Positions 1-9,503 of a stretch of 64,000 nucleotides of DNA are shown in pieces (the stretch's first letter is position 1; every line of letters begins with the position of its first letter). The stretch comes from Ricordea florida. Its lineage: Eukaryota; Cnidaria; Anthozoa; Corallimorpharia; Ricordeidae. The DNA is taken from assembly GCA_949710005.1 (NCBI GenBank), contig OX453287.1:24124785-24188784 (forward strand), given 5' to 3'. A program made the translations under genes and the position numbers. Under the pieces are notes generated by a model that was not told the DNA's origin, made no database searches, and worked only from the letters and a program-made list of their open reading frames with translations.

Positions 1-980
1 TACAGCGGGGCTTCCCCAGTCCCCCTCTCTTAAGGAGAGCATTAAACCCTGGAATCTCACCTTTGTGGGGCACTCCCCGAGGATTGGTTACCCCGGCTCG
101 TGTTGGAAAAATCCCTGACAGCGGTGAAACTCCGATTGCCTTGTGCTTTGATCTCTCCATGGCTATCCAGAATACTACGCGCTAAATGAATAGGTCTACC
201 TACCATCCCATGTCGGTAGTTTGTTTCCTTGAACATATTAAAAGACTCCAGAATACTACGCGCTAAATGAATAGGTCTACCTACCATCCCATGTCGGTAG
301 ATTGTTTCCTTGAACATATTAAAAGACTTGTTTAGTATCCTTTTGAACCATATTGTAATCACATTCAATTGACCTATCGACAAGCTTAGTAATGCCTACC
401 AGTGCCGAAAAACCAGAGAAAGATTGAAGAAGTGGAGGAAAAAAAATCTTGAACTATGCATTGGAGAATAACATCAAAGGAATTTCATAATGCCTACCAG
501 TGCCGAAAAACCAGAGAAAGATTGAAGAAATGGAGGAAAAAAAATCTTGAACTATGCATTGGAGAATAACATCAAAGGAATTTCAAGCAAACTTTTCGAG
601 CTTGAAATAAAGATCTAACTAAATTTACAAGCACTGCAAAGCGTACCACTCTAATTCATTGACATTGCGAATTATAAGCAGTTTTCGACGGGAATAAAAC
701 CAATTACATTAATCATAGCCCTTAGTTCTTGGAGAAAAGAGAATTGCGTGTTGCTTTCTTATTTCTTCATCCAAAATGAGAAGAAAGAGTTAAAAAAGAA
801 AAAATACAATTGAAATACTTCAAGTGGAAATGAATTGCTAATGAATCTAAAGGCCTTGATCTCGACTGTTCCCTTGAGAAAAGCATCATTCAAAGGAATC
901 TTAAACAAATAAAGTACATTTTGAGCGACCGTTGAATAATTAACATAATTAGTCAGACATGAACCGTGAAATGAATTAAG
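1..980. repeat. Left TIR of the compact element
   Basis: It matches the reverse complement of 4115-5084 almost base for base. It contains two copies of an 81-bp unit (beginning at about 170 and 251) and two copies of a 98-bp unit (beginning at 391 and 489). The right TIR has three copies of the first unit and one of the second, so the arms differ only in tandem copy number. The outermost ~6 bp lie outside the window. Confidence 0.9.
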
Positions 981-982
981 AT

Positions 983-1470
983 CCCACCACTCACACCACC
1001 ACCACCACCACATACACCACCACCACCACCACATACACCACCACCACATACACCACCACCACCACCACATACAACACCACCACCACCACCACATACAACA
1101 CCAAAACCACATACACCACATACACCACCACCAAATACACCACCACCACCACATACACCACCACCACCACATACACCACCACCACATGCACCACCACCAC
1201 CACCACCACATACACCACCACCACCACCACATACACCACCACCACCACATACACCACCACCACATACACCGCCACCAGCACCACTACCACATACACCACC
1301 ACCATATACATCACCACCACCATATACATCACCAACACCACATACACCACCACCACCACCACCACATACACCACCACCACCACCACCACCACATACACCA
1401 CCACCACCACATACACCACCACCACCACCACATACACGACTACCTCCACCACCACTACCTCCACAAACTC
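983..1470. repeat. (CAC)n/CATACAC microsatellite
   Basis: About 490 bp of CACCACCAC runs broken by CATACAC, lying directly inside the left TIR and ~70 bp upstream of the ATPase gene. Long His- or Trp-rich open frames here are products of the repeat and not genes. It could be promoter-proximal spacer or the remains of replication slippage. Confidence 0.95.
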
Positions 1471-1542
1471 TATCCATCAACCATCTATAAAAATTAGGCT
1501 TTAACTGCCTCTACTCATTTTGAATCAAACTAGCAAGGAGTC

Positions 1543-2367
1543 ATGTCCCTTTATTGTCGATATTGTCATAGACTATTCTCTCGTACAGACAGTAGAATTC
1601 GTCACGAGAAACATAGTTGTCAAAGCAGTGGGTCAGAAAAAACACGAGATGTCCCAAATATCACATTTCCTACCGAAAAGCACCATGGGATCCCTAGTGG
1701 AATAGAATTGGGGGAAGCGTTTCGGTTCAAGACCCCCTCCAGTATTTTGATCGTGGGTCCCTCTGGTTGCGGCAAGACTTGTTTTACCGAGTCGTTACTC
1801 TTGGATCACTTGGACGAATTGTTTGTAAATCCTCCTCCCGCAGTTCATTATTGTTACGGGGCGTGGCAAGACGGATTTCAAGACATGCAAGAGGCTGGTG
1901 TGCAATTTCACGAAGGGATTCCCGCGTCACACCATCTCAAGGCATGGTTTCCAAAGGGTGGATTACTCGTGTTAGACGATTTGATGGCAGAGGGAGGTGA
2001 GGACAAAGAGTTTTTGGACTTATTCACCAAACACTCTCACCATCAAAACATCACCGTGCTGTACTTGTGTCAGGACATGTTTCCACCAGGGAAATACGCT
2101 AAGAGTATTTCCAGGAACGCCCACTACATCGTAGCGTTCAAAAATCCAAGAGATCAATTAGGGATAAGGAATTTACTGCTTCAAGCTTTTCCCACTTGTT
2201 GGCAAGACATGATGGATGTGTATCAAAAAGTGACCGAACGACCGTTTGGGTACGCGGTCTTGGATCTACACCCCGCCAGTGATGACAAGAGACGCGTGTT
2301 TAGTCACCTCTTGACGCACGAAGGATACCCGCGTTGGCATCGACGAATTAAGAGAGAGGATGTTTGA
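1543..2367 (+). CDS. Zinc-finger packaging-type P-loop ATPase (FtsK/HerA/A32-like)
   Basis: 274 aa, ATG at 1543. An N-terminal C2H2-like finger (C5, C8, H21, H24) is followed by a P-loop domain: Walker A GPSGCGKT at residues 72-79 and Walker B LLVLDD at 141-146. The conserved LFTKHSHH and FKNPRD blocks further on mark a virus-type DNA-packaging ATPase family that I recall from many animal genomes in virus-derived elements. Known role of the family: ATP-driven DNA translocation into capsids. It is the first gene of the element and is followed by the acidic protein 88 bp later on the same strand. The reading frame is intact. Assignment to the FtsK/HerA/A32 superfamily rests on these motifs; use in packaging here is inference because no capsid gene is present. 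Confidence 0.8.
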   Translation: MSLYCRYCHRLFSRTDSRIRHEKHSCQSSGSEKTRDVPNITFPTEKHHGIPSGIELGEAFRFKTPSSILIVGPSGCGKTCFTESLLLDHLDELFVNPPPAVHYCYGAWQDGFQDMQEAGVQFHEGIPASHHLKAWFPKGGLLVLDDLMAEGGEDKEFLDLFTKHSHHQNITVLYLCQDMFPPGKYAKSISRNAHYIVAFKNPRDQLGIRNLLLQAFPTCWQDMMDVYQKVTERPFGYAVLDLHPASDDKRRVFSHLLTHEGYPRWHRRIKREDV

Positions 2368-2455
2368 TCATTTACTAAAACAGTATATTAAATATTAGTT
2401 TAATAGACTCGGCTCATTTGAAGCACGCTGTCTTTGGTGAAGGTCGACGAGAATC

Positions 2456-3004
2456 ATGGGTGATCATTCAACAGACATTTTTGGCCCCGTAGAAGATAAC
2501 AGTGATGTAAAGGAAGAAGAAGAAGAGGAAGTTGAAGAAGAGGAGCCTGTAGAGGAACAGGAAGAAGAGGATAGTAGTAGCTCTGAAGAGGAAGAAGAAG
2601 CGAATGATGATGAACCAGATCCGTGGACTTCGTTACGTCAAAACGTCGGGGAAGATCTCAAAGAGACCTACCTGAAAGAGCTCCAGCAGTTCCTAGATAA
2701 GGAAAAATCTCAACATTATGCCGAAAATGCTGCGTTCAATGCCCTATTGCCTGTAAGTAGAAGAAGGCTACGAAGGACTTACTTAGAGCGTCTAAAATGG
2801 ACTCACCATATCAAACACGATGCAATACACCGTAAAGTCATGAAGACGCTTCGACGCTTTATTGAGGAAGATGACATGGATTTTGACGAAGCGGCCGAGT
2901 CTGCAGTAGCAAAGAGGAAATTCCTGTTGAACAGACTAATGCATAAGAAGTTACTCCCCGAGGAAAATGACGACGAGGAAATAGAAGAAGAGGTTGAAAC
3001 CTGA
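2456..3004 (+). CDS. Acidic, helix-rich element protein (unknown function)
   Basis: 182 aa, ATG at 2456 in the context AATCATGG. Residues ~15-55 are almost entirely Glu/Asp/Ser and should be disordered. Residues ~60-165 are charged and helix-forming, with the core LLPVSRRRLRRTYLERL, followed by an acidic tail. I recall similar proteins directly downstream of the same ATPase type in other animals, so it is probably a conserved partner (memory-based inference). The strong charge suggests binding to a basic protein, such as the product of the next gene, or to a nucleoprotein. The frame is intact and nothing catalytic is visible. Confidence 0.65.
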   Translation: MGDHSTDIFGPVEDNSDVKEEEEEEVEEEEPVEEQEEEDSSSSEEEEEANDDEPDPWTSLRQNVGEDLKETYLKELQQFLDKEKSQHYAENAAFNALLPVSRRRLRRTYLERLKWTHHIKHDAIHRKVMKTLRRFIEEDDMDFDEAAESAVAKRKFLLNRLMHKKLLPEENDDEEIEEEVET

Positions 3005-3074
3005 ATTAGCCATGTGACTCTTATAAGAGTGTGTGATTACAGAGTTTTGGTCATTATTTGTAAGACGCCACAAG

Positions 3075-3488
3075 ATGAATTGCTTCAATCCACTGTCAGG
3101 AAATGACCAGAGGGTTATCTGTAAAAGGACCTACCACAAAAACTATTATGCAAAGAACAGAGAGCGAATCCTTGCCCAACAAAAAAGATATCGTGCAGAG
3201 AACGTTGAGATTCTCAAAACCCGTCGTAAAAGATGGTATGAAGTTAACAAGGAAAGACTCGCCAGCACTCAGAGAGCCTATTGTCAACAGAACAAGGAGC
3301 ACATCAGAAATTACCGAAGACAATACTGTAAAAACAACAGGGAACGGATAAACGAATATTGGAGATGTTATTATGCGAAGAATAAGGAACGGATCAGGCA
3401 AAGACTTCGGGACCAAAAGCAAAGAAAAACAGACAAAATATCGTACGTTTTGGGGCCAAGGAACAAGAGTCTGAGAAACTGGAAATGA
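3075..3488 (+). CDS. Basic repeat protein, candidate DNA-condensing core protein
   Basis: 138 aa from the first in-frame ATG at 3075. Residues ~20-120 are degenerate repeats of about 12-13 residues built on the pattern YYAKNRERI / RYRAENVEIL / YCQQNKEHI: an aromatic pair, Asn, Lys/Arg-Glu-Arg, then a hydrophobic residue. The protein is very rich in Arg, Lys, Tyr and Asn. By charge and repetition it resembles nucleic-acid-condensing proteins, but I do not recognise a named family. It begins 70 bp after the acidic gene on the same strand, so the pair may act together (inference). Confidence 0.6.
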   Translation: MNCFNPLSGNDQRVICKRTYHKNYYAKNRERILAQQKRYRAENVEILKTRRKRWYEVNKERLASTQRAYCQQNKEHIRNYRRQYCKNNRERINEYWRCYYAKNKERIRQRLRDQKQRKTDKISYVLGPRNKSLRNWK

Positions 3489-4114
3489 GTCTAGTTCCCA
3501 ACACCAACGACGGTCAAGACTTTAAGATTTAAAATTCTCCCTACGGATTTCATGTTATGATTATTCAATAAAAGTTATAAAGTAAGCATCACGACTCTTT
3601 GTTTTGTTTTAAAGACAAATGGTACCGCAGGGAATATCAAGTACATCTTACCCCCACGTCATCTCCTTGGTTCTTAACCAAAACGTTTGTTACGTTGATG
3701 ACTAGGTGTACCCCACATCCCCCCATCATCTCATTGGTTGTTAACCGACCATTGTTTATTCTTTTATGAATACACTTTTATTAATCAAGCGTTGTAAGCA
3801 AAATCATTTTACTTGTGTGAGTTCGTTCAGCGTGCGTCGGTCTTGGTACATATATTTTTCTCCCCTGTCTTGGTGAAATGAAATGAAGTGAACAAGAGAT
3901 GTGTGGCGCATTGGAAAAAAGGACTATATTTAATGTAAGTGTTTTACTCTTGTCGAAAACTGCTTCGAGCGGCTGTTTTACTTGAAGGGAACAGTTTGCA
4001 GTGTTTGCTAGATCTACACTTTGAACGCGAAGAGTTTGTTTGAAATGCCTTTGATGTTTTTCCTAAAGGAAACAGATCTAACATGATTTTAGCTTCTAAA
4101 CATGTGTTTTTCGG
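3489..4114. other. Non-coding interior next to the right TIR, with a diverged TIR-like copy
   Basis: No gene is seen. AATAAA at about 3568 is a possible poly(A) signal for the three upstream genes. Bases ~3950-4080 are a diverged direct copy of the right-TIR stretch 4408-4530: both have GTCGAAAACTGCTT, TTTGCAGTG, AGATCT and CCTTTGATGTT in the same order. This is an old partial duplication of the arm. Confidence 0.55.
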
Positions 4115-5084
4115 TCTTAATTCATTTCACGGTTCATGTCTGACTAATTATGTTAATTATTCAACGGTCGCTCAAAATGTACTTTATTTGTTTAAGATTC
4201 CTTTGAATGATGCTTTTCTCAAGGGAACAGTCGAGATCAAGGCCTTTAGATTCATTAGCAATTCATTTCCACTTGAAGTATTTCAATTGTATTTTTTCTC
4301 TTTTAACTCTTTCTTCTCATTTTGGATGAAGAAATAAGAAAGCAACACGCAATTCTCTTTTCTCCAAGAACTAAGGGCTATGATTAATGTAATTGGTTTT
4401 ATTCCCGTCGAAAACTGCTTATAATTCGCAATGTCAATGAATTAGAGTGGTACGCTTTGCAGTGCTTGTAAATTTAGTTAGATCTTTATTTCAAGCTCGA
4501 AAAGTTTGCTTGAAATTCCTTTGATGTTATTCTCCAATGCATAGTTCAAGATTTTTTTTCCTCCACTTCTTCAATCTTTCTCTGGTTTTTCGGCACTGGT
4601 AGGCATTACTAAACTTGTCGATAGATCAATTGAATGTGATTACAATGTGGTTCAAAAGGATACTAAACAAGTCTTTTAATATGTTCAAGGAAACAATCTA
4701 CCGACATGGGATGGTAGGTAGACCTATTCATTTAGCGCGTAGTATTCTGGAGTCTTTTAATATGTTCAAGGAAACAAACTACCGACATGGGATGGTAGGT
4801 AGACCTATTCATTTAGCGCGTAGTATTCTGGAGTCTTTTAATATGTTCAAGGAAACAAACTACCGACATGGGATGGTAGGTAGACCTATTCATTTAGCGC
4901 GTAGTATTCTGGATAGCCATGGGGACATCAAAGCACAAGGCAATCGGAGTTTCACCGCTGTCAGGGATTTTTCCAACACGAGCCGGGGTAACCAACCCTC
5001 GGGGAGTGCCCCACAAAGGTGAGATTCCAGGGTTTAATGCTCTCCTTAAGAGAGGGGGACTGGGGAAGCCCCGCTGTAAGTACT
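4115..5084. repeat. Right TIR of the compact element
   Basis: Inverted copy of the left arm, with three tandem 81-bp units at about 4670-4912. It ends in CCGCTGTAAGTACT at 5084. TTAATT at 5085-5090 is the candidate 6-bp target duplication; its partner lies outside the window. Confidence 0.9.
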
Positions 5085-5200
5085 TTAATTCATGCTGATT
5101 TTTCTTCATTCGGATTGGTTCTTGATGATGTCATCGCCCCATGATACTTTGCCACACCCTACATAGCCTAGGCTTGGACCCAAGTCTCTCAGTCTTTACC

Positions 5201-5251
5201 ATGACCGCTAGCAGGAAGGACTTCTACGCATTTTTGGGGGCACAGGACACT
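5201..5251 (+). CDS. Candidate first coding exon of an unknown host gene
   Basis: An ATG in good context (TTTACCATG) opens 17 codons, MTASRKDFYAFLGAQDT, ending exactly at a consensus donor ACT/GTAAGT. Without splicing the frame stops after 33 codons. I found no partner exon and do not recognise the peptide. A chance match is possible. Confidence 0.2.
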
Positions 5252-5574
5252 GTAAGTATTATTGATTGGGTTGCCATGGAAATCCAAGAAAAGATAATGT
5301 AAGTATTTAAGTAAAAATACTGTATTTTACCGCCTCTTATTGATTGGGTTGCCATGGAAATCTGTGAGACCGATCCCAGGTCCTCTGTCGAGGCTGGTGG
5401 GCTGTTTTCCAACATGGCTGGCTTTGCATAAGCGCCGTCATGTTGAATCCTTAATTCGACTCCTGATTGGTTGACATTTGTGGTAGCCATTCTCGATTGA
5501 AAACAATAGAACCCCAATTGTTCTTGTTGGTCACGTGGTACAAATCCTGGCTCCTGATTGGTTACCGGCCCTAT

Positions 5575-6030
5575 AAGCGCCGCCATCTTAAATCCTTAAT
5601 TCGGTTCCTGATTGGCTAAAATTTGTGGCGGCCATCTTGGATTTGTAAAACAATAGCGTCCATTGTTCTCCAAACAATAGCCTATTGTCTTTCTCAGCTC
5701 CTGATTGGTTACTGGTCATTTGAGCGCCGCCATCTTGAATACTTAATTCGGCTCGTGATTGGCTGAAAAACACCTCCGCCATCTTGGATTTGGAAAACAA
5801 TAGCATCCATTGTTCTCCAAACAATAGCCTATTGTCTTTCTCGGCTCCTGATTGGTTACGGCCCCTATGAGCGCCGCCATCTTGAATCCTTAATTCGGCT
5901 CCTGATTGGCTGAAAAATACCTCCGCCATCTTGGATTTGGAAAACAATAGCATCCATTGTTCTCCAAACAATAGCCTATTGTCTTTCTCGGCTCCTGATT
6001 GGTTACCGGTCATATGAGCGCCCTATACTA
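5575..6030. repeat. CCAAT-rich 147-bp minisatellite (three copies)
   Basis: AGCGCCGCCATCTT recurs at 5575, 5723, 5870 and, truncated, at 6017, giving a 147-148 bp unit. Each unit carries two CTGATTGG (inverted CCAAT) boxes and a CCGCCATCTTGGATTTG block. Antisense open frames here are repeat artefacts. Confidence 0.85.
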
Positions 6031-6074
6031 CTGTTGTGTAGTTTATACTTTATATGTAACAAAAAAACCTGATG

Positions 6075-6660
6075 AATTTTTACCGTGTTAAAATAAAGAT
6101 TTGAGATTGAGATTGAGACGTAGTCCGCTCCAGCGTTTTCCTTTTTTGCGCTTGCATTTATTATGCCCACAATTAAAAATAATTTACAAAAAATAAAATC
6201 TCAAATCTCAAACCATTTAAAAAGACACCAACTGGCGTTAATCCACTCAAATAAAAAGTTATGTTTGCACTCTATATTTAAAACAGTTATAAGCAAATCT
6301 GATTATTTAGAACAAATAAGAACCTAAAGCATAGACGAGCTGTAGCTAAACTACGGTCAGGCAATCACAGTCTTAGAATCGAGTCTGGACGTCACTGTGT
6401 ACCTAAATAATTACCGGAATCTCTTAGGATTTGTCAACACTGCCGCTCTAAAAAAATCGAGAACGAGAACCATTTCTTATTCCATTGTGATCGTTATAGC
6501 ACTATTAGACAACAAATGACAAATGACATTGTACTTAAATACGAAGCATTACATATAAGAGAAACTTGTAATCTTAACTAGTCTAATGTGATTAGTGTTA
6601 TTGTAATTTTGCATAATTGTTATTAGAGTAATTCCGCATATTGTTATTTTAGGTAATACC
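6075..6660 (+). mobile_element. Decayed non-LTR retrotransposon (LINE) fragments
   Basis: Bases ~6340-6580 encode, with an in-frame stop, the C-terminal zinc-knuckle region typical of CR1/Rex-type reverse transcriptase ORFs: CQHCRSKK... then ENHFLFHCDRY. A (GATTGA)n-type tail at 6095-6118 faces an inverted copy at 6185-6208, which suggests two truncated 3' ends head to head. No complete domain remains. Confidence 0.55.
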
Positions 6661-7074
6661 ATCTGTATATGGGAATACCAATAAATTTTTTGTTGTATTT
6701 TCTTGGGGATCTACGGGCCTTTGGAATCTTTACTGACATGGTCATAATTTTGAAGATTAGTCAACCGATACGTCATCACCAAACATCAAAAGGTGATTTC
6801 ACGTTTACTAACGTTGGAATTCTGACTTTACACATGAAAAAGCGGTTTATTCACAGGAAAATAACTTACCGTGCGCCGTCGCCTATTGTTATATAGAAAG
6901 TTGATTCCTCTGCGGTTTCTCCCTTGCTGTGATAATCTCATAACACTTGGATGCCGCCGAATTTTAGTTTTTCTCTGTTTCTTGAAAGTAAAAAATAGGC
7001 GACTTGTACGTGCATTTCGAGTTCCAAGTCGTCAGCCTCTGGACCAAATTGGCTGAAATTCGGAGAGCATGTTG

Positions 7075-7565
7075 TCAGACCCCCGGGGGAGGTGCTTGGG
7101 TTAATGTTTGCTGGGTATGTGCCGCTGGCCTCTCAGAGCCCCCACCCCATTTTAGTCTATTTTTTGGGCAATTATAGACCCCATCTTAGTCACTTTTTGG
7201 AAAATGTAATTTTTGCGATCCCAACTTAGTCACTTTCTATTTATGCATCTACCTTGTCAATCCTTTAAAAAGCCGGGTCATCCAAAAATGAATTGACACA
7301 ACTTTTTAAAGTGAATAAAGAACACTTTACTTCGACCTAAATAAACATCTTTCTGATCTTTTTAACCGAGAATCTTCCCATTTTGATTCCCTATTTACGC
7401 CCAAAATTCGAAAATTTGCGACCCCATTCTAGTAACTCTATTGAAAATGCGATCCCATTATAGTCACTGCAGTTATGAAAATGCGACCCCATCCAGCGGC
7501 ACATCCCCATTAGGCTCCTGTAAGGGAGTACCCCCTCCCCCCCCTCCCCCACCCGGGGTCAGAAC
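7075..7565. mobile_element. Short inverted-repeat element, family A copy 1
   Basis: The ends TCAGACCCCCGGG and CCCGGGGTCAGA are inverted copies. The interior has repeated 'ccccattttagtc' and 'gcgaccccat' phrases and the shared box CCAGCGGCACAT. A related copy lies at 38440-38842. No coding capacity. Confidence 0.6.
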
Positions 7566-9220
7566 GTTCGCCGACAAAACCGCGTCTGCGACTGATTCTG
7601 ATTATTTTTCTCATTAAAAAGATATGCCTTTCTTTCTCGGGCAGTTCTATTTTTTCCCTTTTAAAACTTTATCCTCTTGTAAAAAAATAACAAACGCATG
7701 TGCCAAAAATCTGAGACACGGTTTTTGAGGTCAATGTGTGAAGAAACGGATGCCATGTTAATCGTTTTCTCCGACCTAAATTTACCGGGCGTATACCGTT
7801 GATTTATGGCTTCCTGAAGCTTTGTAAACATATTCACATTTTCGAAAAACGGTATATTTTTTACCGTTAAAAACGAACGGGTCATAATCTGTAGTTATTA
7901 AGCTTCCAAAAAATATACGGTTTATATGAGTTTTTGTTAAAACCAAGAACGCTAGATTCTTGCCGCGCGCGGATGGTGCAATGGGTCATACTGATACCTT
8001 AAACTTAAGCTTCGATGAATTTGAAATACACTTCTTCAGATATGATTTGGCAGCATCTCGAATTATTTTTGTCTTTCTAAACAGTTTGATTATTTTCATC
8101 TTTCAAGTCGTCCTCTGGAATGCAAGGTAGAAACATACCTTACCCGTGATCTACTGCACTTCATTTCATTTGAATGCAACTCATGAGGGCTTGTTAAATT
8201 ATCAGTTGGTGTGTTACGTGGTGATCCCTGGTCGGTACATTCATTTCCGTTTGTTGCAAGCTGTTCATTCACAGAATTATTCTCACGTCTGCTCGCCTTC
8301 ACCACCGATTTTTCCCGCTCACTGTAGATTTGTTTTGATTTGCCGTATATTTGTTCACCTTTGGGGTTCGTGGATTTGTCTGTCTCGTTCGCATTTCTTT
8401 ACACTTGGCGAATATTTTTACAATAATTGGAGTTTAGTTGTAAACTCGTTCGTGTTCGCACAGTATTTGGAGTACATTTGTTCGTAAGTACCGTAGATTT
8501 GTTCGTATTTCACGTGGATTCGTGAAGACTTCGATTCCTTACAAGACACTGAAGACAAGATGGAAGTCCATTCGACGCCAAACCAGCGAGAGTACTTCTC
8601 AAGGTCAAAGAAATGCCAGACGTCTGAACGGATCCCTCCAGAATAAAAACCATCGCCACATGAAAAACCCGTCGTTTCCGAAGTGGTCCTCTAAAACGAC
8701 TTCGGTTCTGAAAACAAAATTTCTCCATAGTTTCTACATGTGAAATCGGTATTCCGAAATTCCTTGAGTCTGCGGTCCATTTCCGATCAGCGGACTCCCA
8801 AAACCTTAACATCAATCGAGGGACCAAGTGACGGAAGTGGAATTTCTTCCCCACTTCGATAAGTCGTTCATTGCTTCGCATTCACGAGTTAAAAAGGACA
8901 AGATAGGAAAAACCAAAAACCATATCGGATACCAAAATCGAAAAACCGCTAGTATTTTTTACGCAAACCGAAAACCAGATGCTAGAAAACGAAAAATCCG
9001 CAAACCGCAATGAACACCAAAACCGAAAAATCGAAGTCTTTTGGCACAAAGACCGAAAACCCGATCTGAAAAATAGCGAAAACCGAAAATCCCAATGACC
9101 CCTTCCATAACATTAATTGTATGTTTGCTGCCTCTGAGATAGATACAATAAAGGCGCACAGAGCGCGAGTCATTCTTACAACATAGCGTTGGGAAAGCAC
9201 GCGCTATGATTGGCTAATAC
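7566..9220. other. Intergenic stretch, no gene recognised
   Basis: Only short, low-complexity open frames are seen. Bases ~8905-9095 are a degenerate minisatellite of 'ACCGAAAA' phrases. Nothing else can be supported. Confidence 0.5.
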
Positions 9221-9255
9221 CAGGAGACCATGACCCTCCGGGTCATGGGCTCCTG
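9221..9255. mobile_element. Near-perfect palindrome: collapsed MITE termini
   Basis: CAGGAGACCATGACCC and GGGTCATGGGCTCCTG are 16-bp inverted arms (one mismatch) separated by only TCC. The arm resembles the TIR of the 10281-10680 element (GGAGCCCATTACCCGG), so this may be a related element that has lost its interior. Confidence 0.45.
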
Positions 9256-9354
9256 CTAATACGCATGATCTATTTGCCCAGGGGTTGCATGCTGACTTCG
9301 GATTGCGAAGTTGTGAAGTCTTATGTTATAAAAGAAATTGCAAACGCAGCAGCT

Positions 9355-9503
9355 GTGCAACCATCGAGTTGTGGACGCACTTGGGAGGTTTGGTAAGCAC
9401 TCAAGAAGCTAGAGATTCTCATGGCTGCGCTCGAGCATCTCTTACGCTTCTTTCGTGCTTAGTAACCTCCTGCGTACGTCTGTAACTCGATGGTTGCACG
9501 CTG
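9355..9503. mobile_element. Fold-back element
   Basis: TGCAACCATCGAGTT at the left and AACTCGATGGTTGCA at the right are perfect inverted ends. The inner arms (GGAGGTTTGGTAAGCAC and GTGCTTAGTAACCTCC) also pair. A hairpin arm of about 50 bp is predicted. Non-coding. Confidence 0.6.

Larger units (their letters stand above)
1..5084. mobile_element. Compact 5.1 kb TIR element with a packaging-type ATPase (virus/Polinton-related)
   Basis: Seen: bases 1-980 are repeated in inverted orientation at 4115-5084, and the interior holds three + strand genes at 1543-3488. The right end reads CCGCTGTAAGTACT, so the mirrored left end would begin AGTACT six bases before the window opens. 5'-AG...CT-3' termini and 6-bp target duplications are typical of Polintons; the six bases after the right end are TTAATT. 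There is no integrase, polymerase, capsid or protease gene. Inference: a minimal or satellite member of the Polinton/adintovirus-like world that depends on other elements for integration and replication. Known Polintons are 15-20 kb, so this is either an internally deleted copy or a separate small lineage. The intact ATPase and ordered gene set favour the latter. Confidence 0.75.

Noticed and set aside
759-1497. Long His-, Trp- or Gly/Val-rich open frames on both strands
   Set aside because: They are six-frame products of the CAC/CATACAC microsatellite, with no independent coding signal.
5224-6013. Antisense repeated open frames with NQSGAE phrases
   Set aside because: They follow the 147-bp repeat unit exactly and are repeat artefacts.
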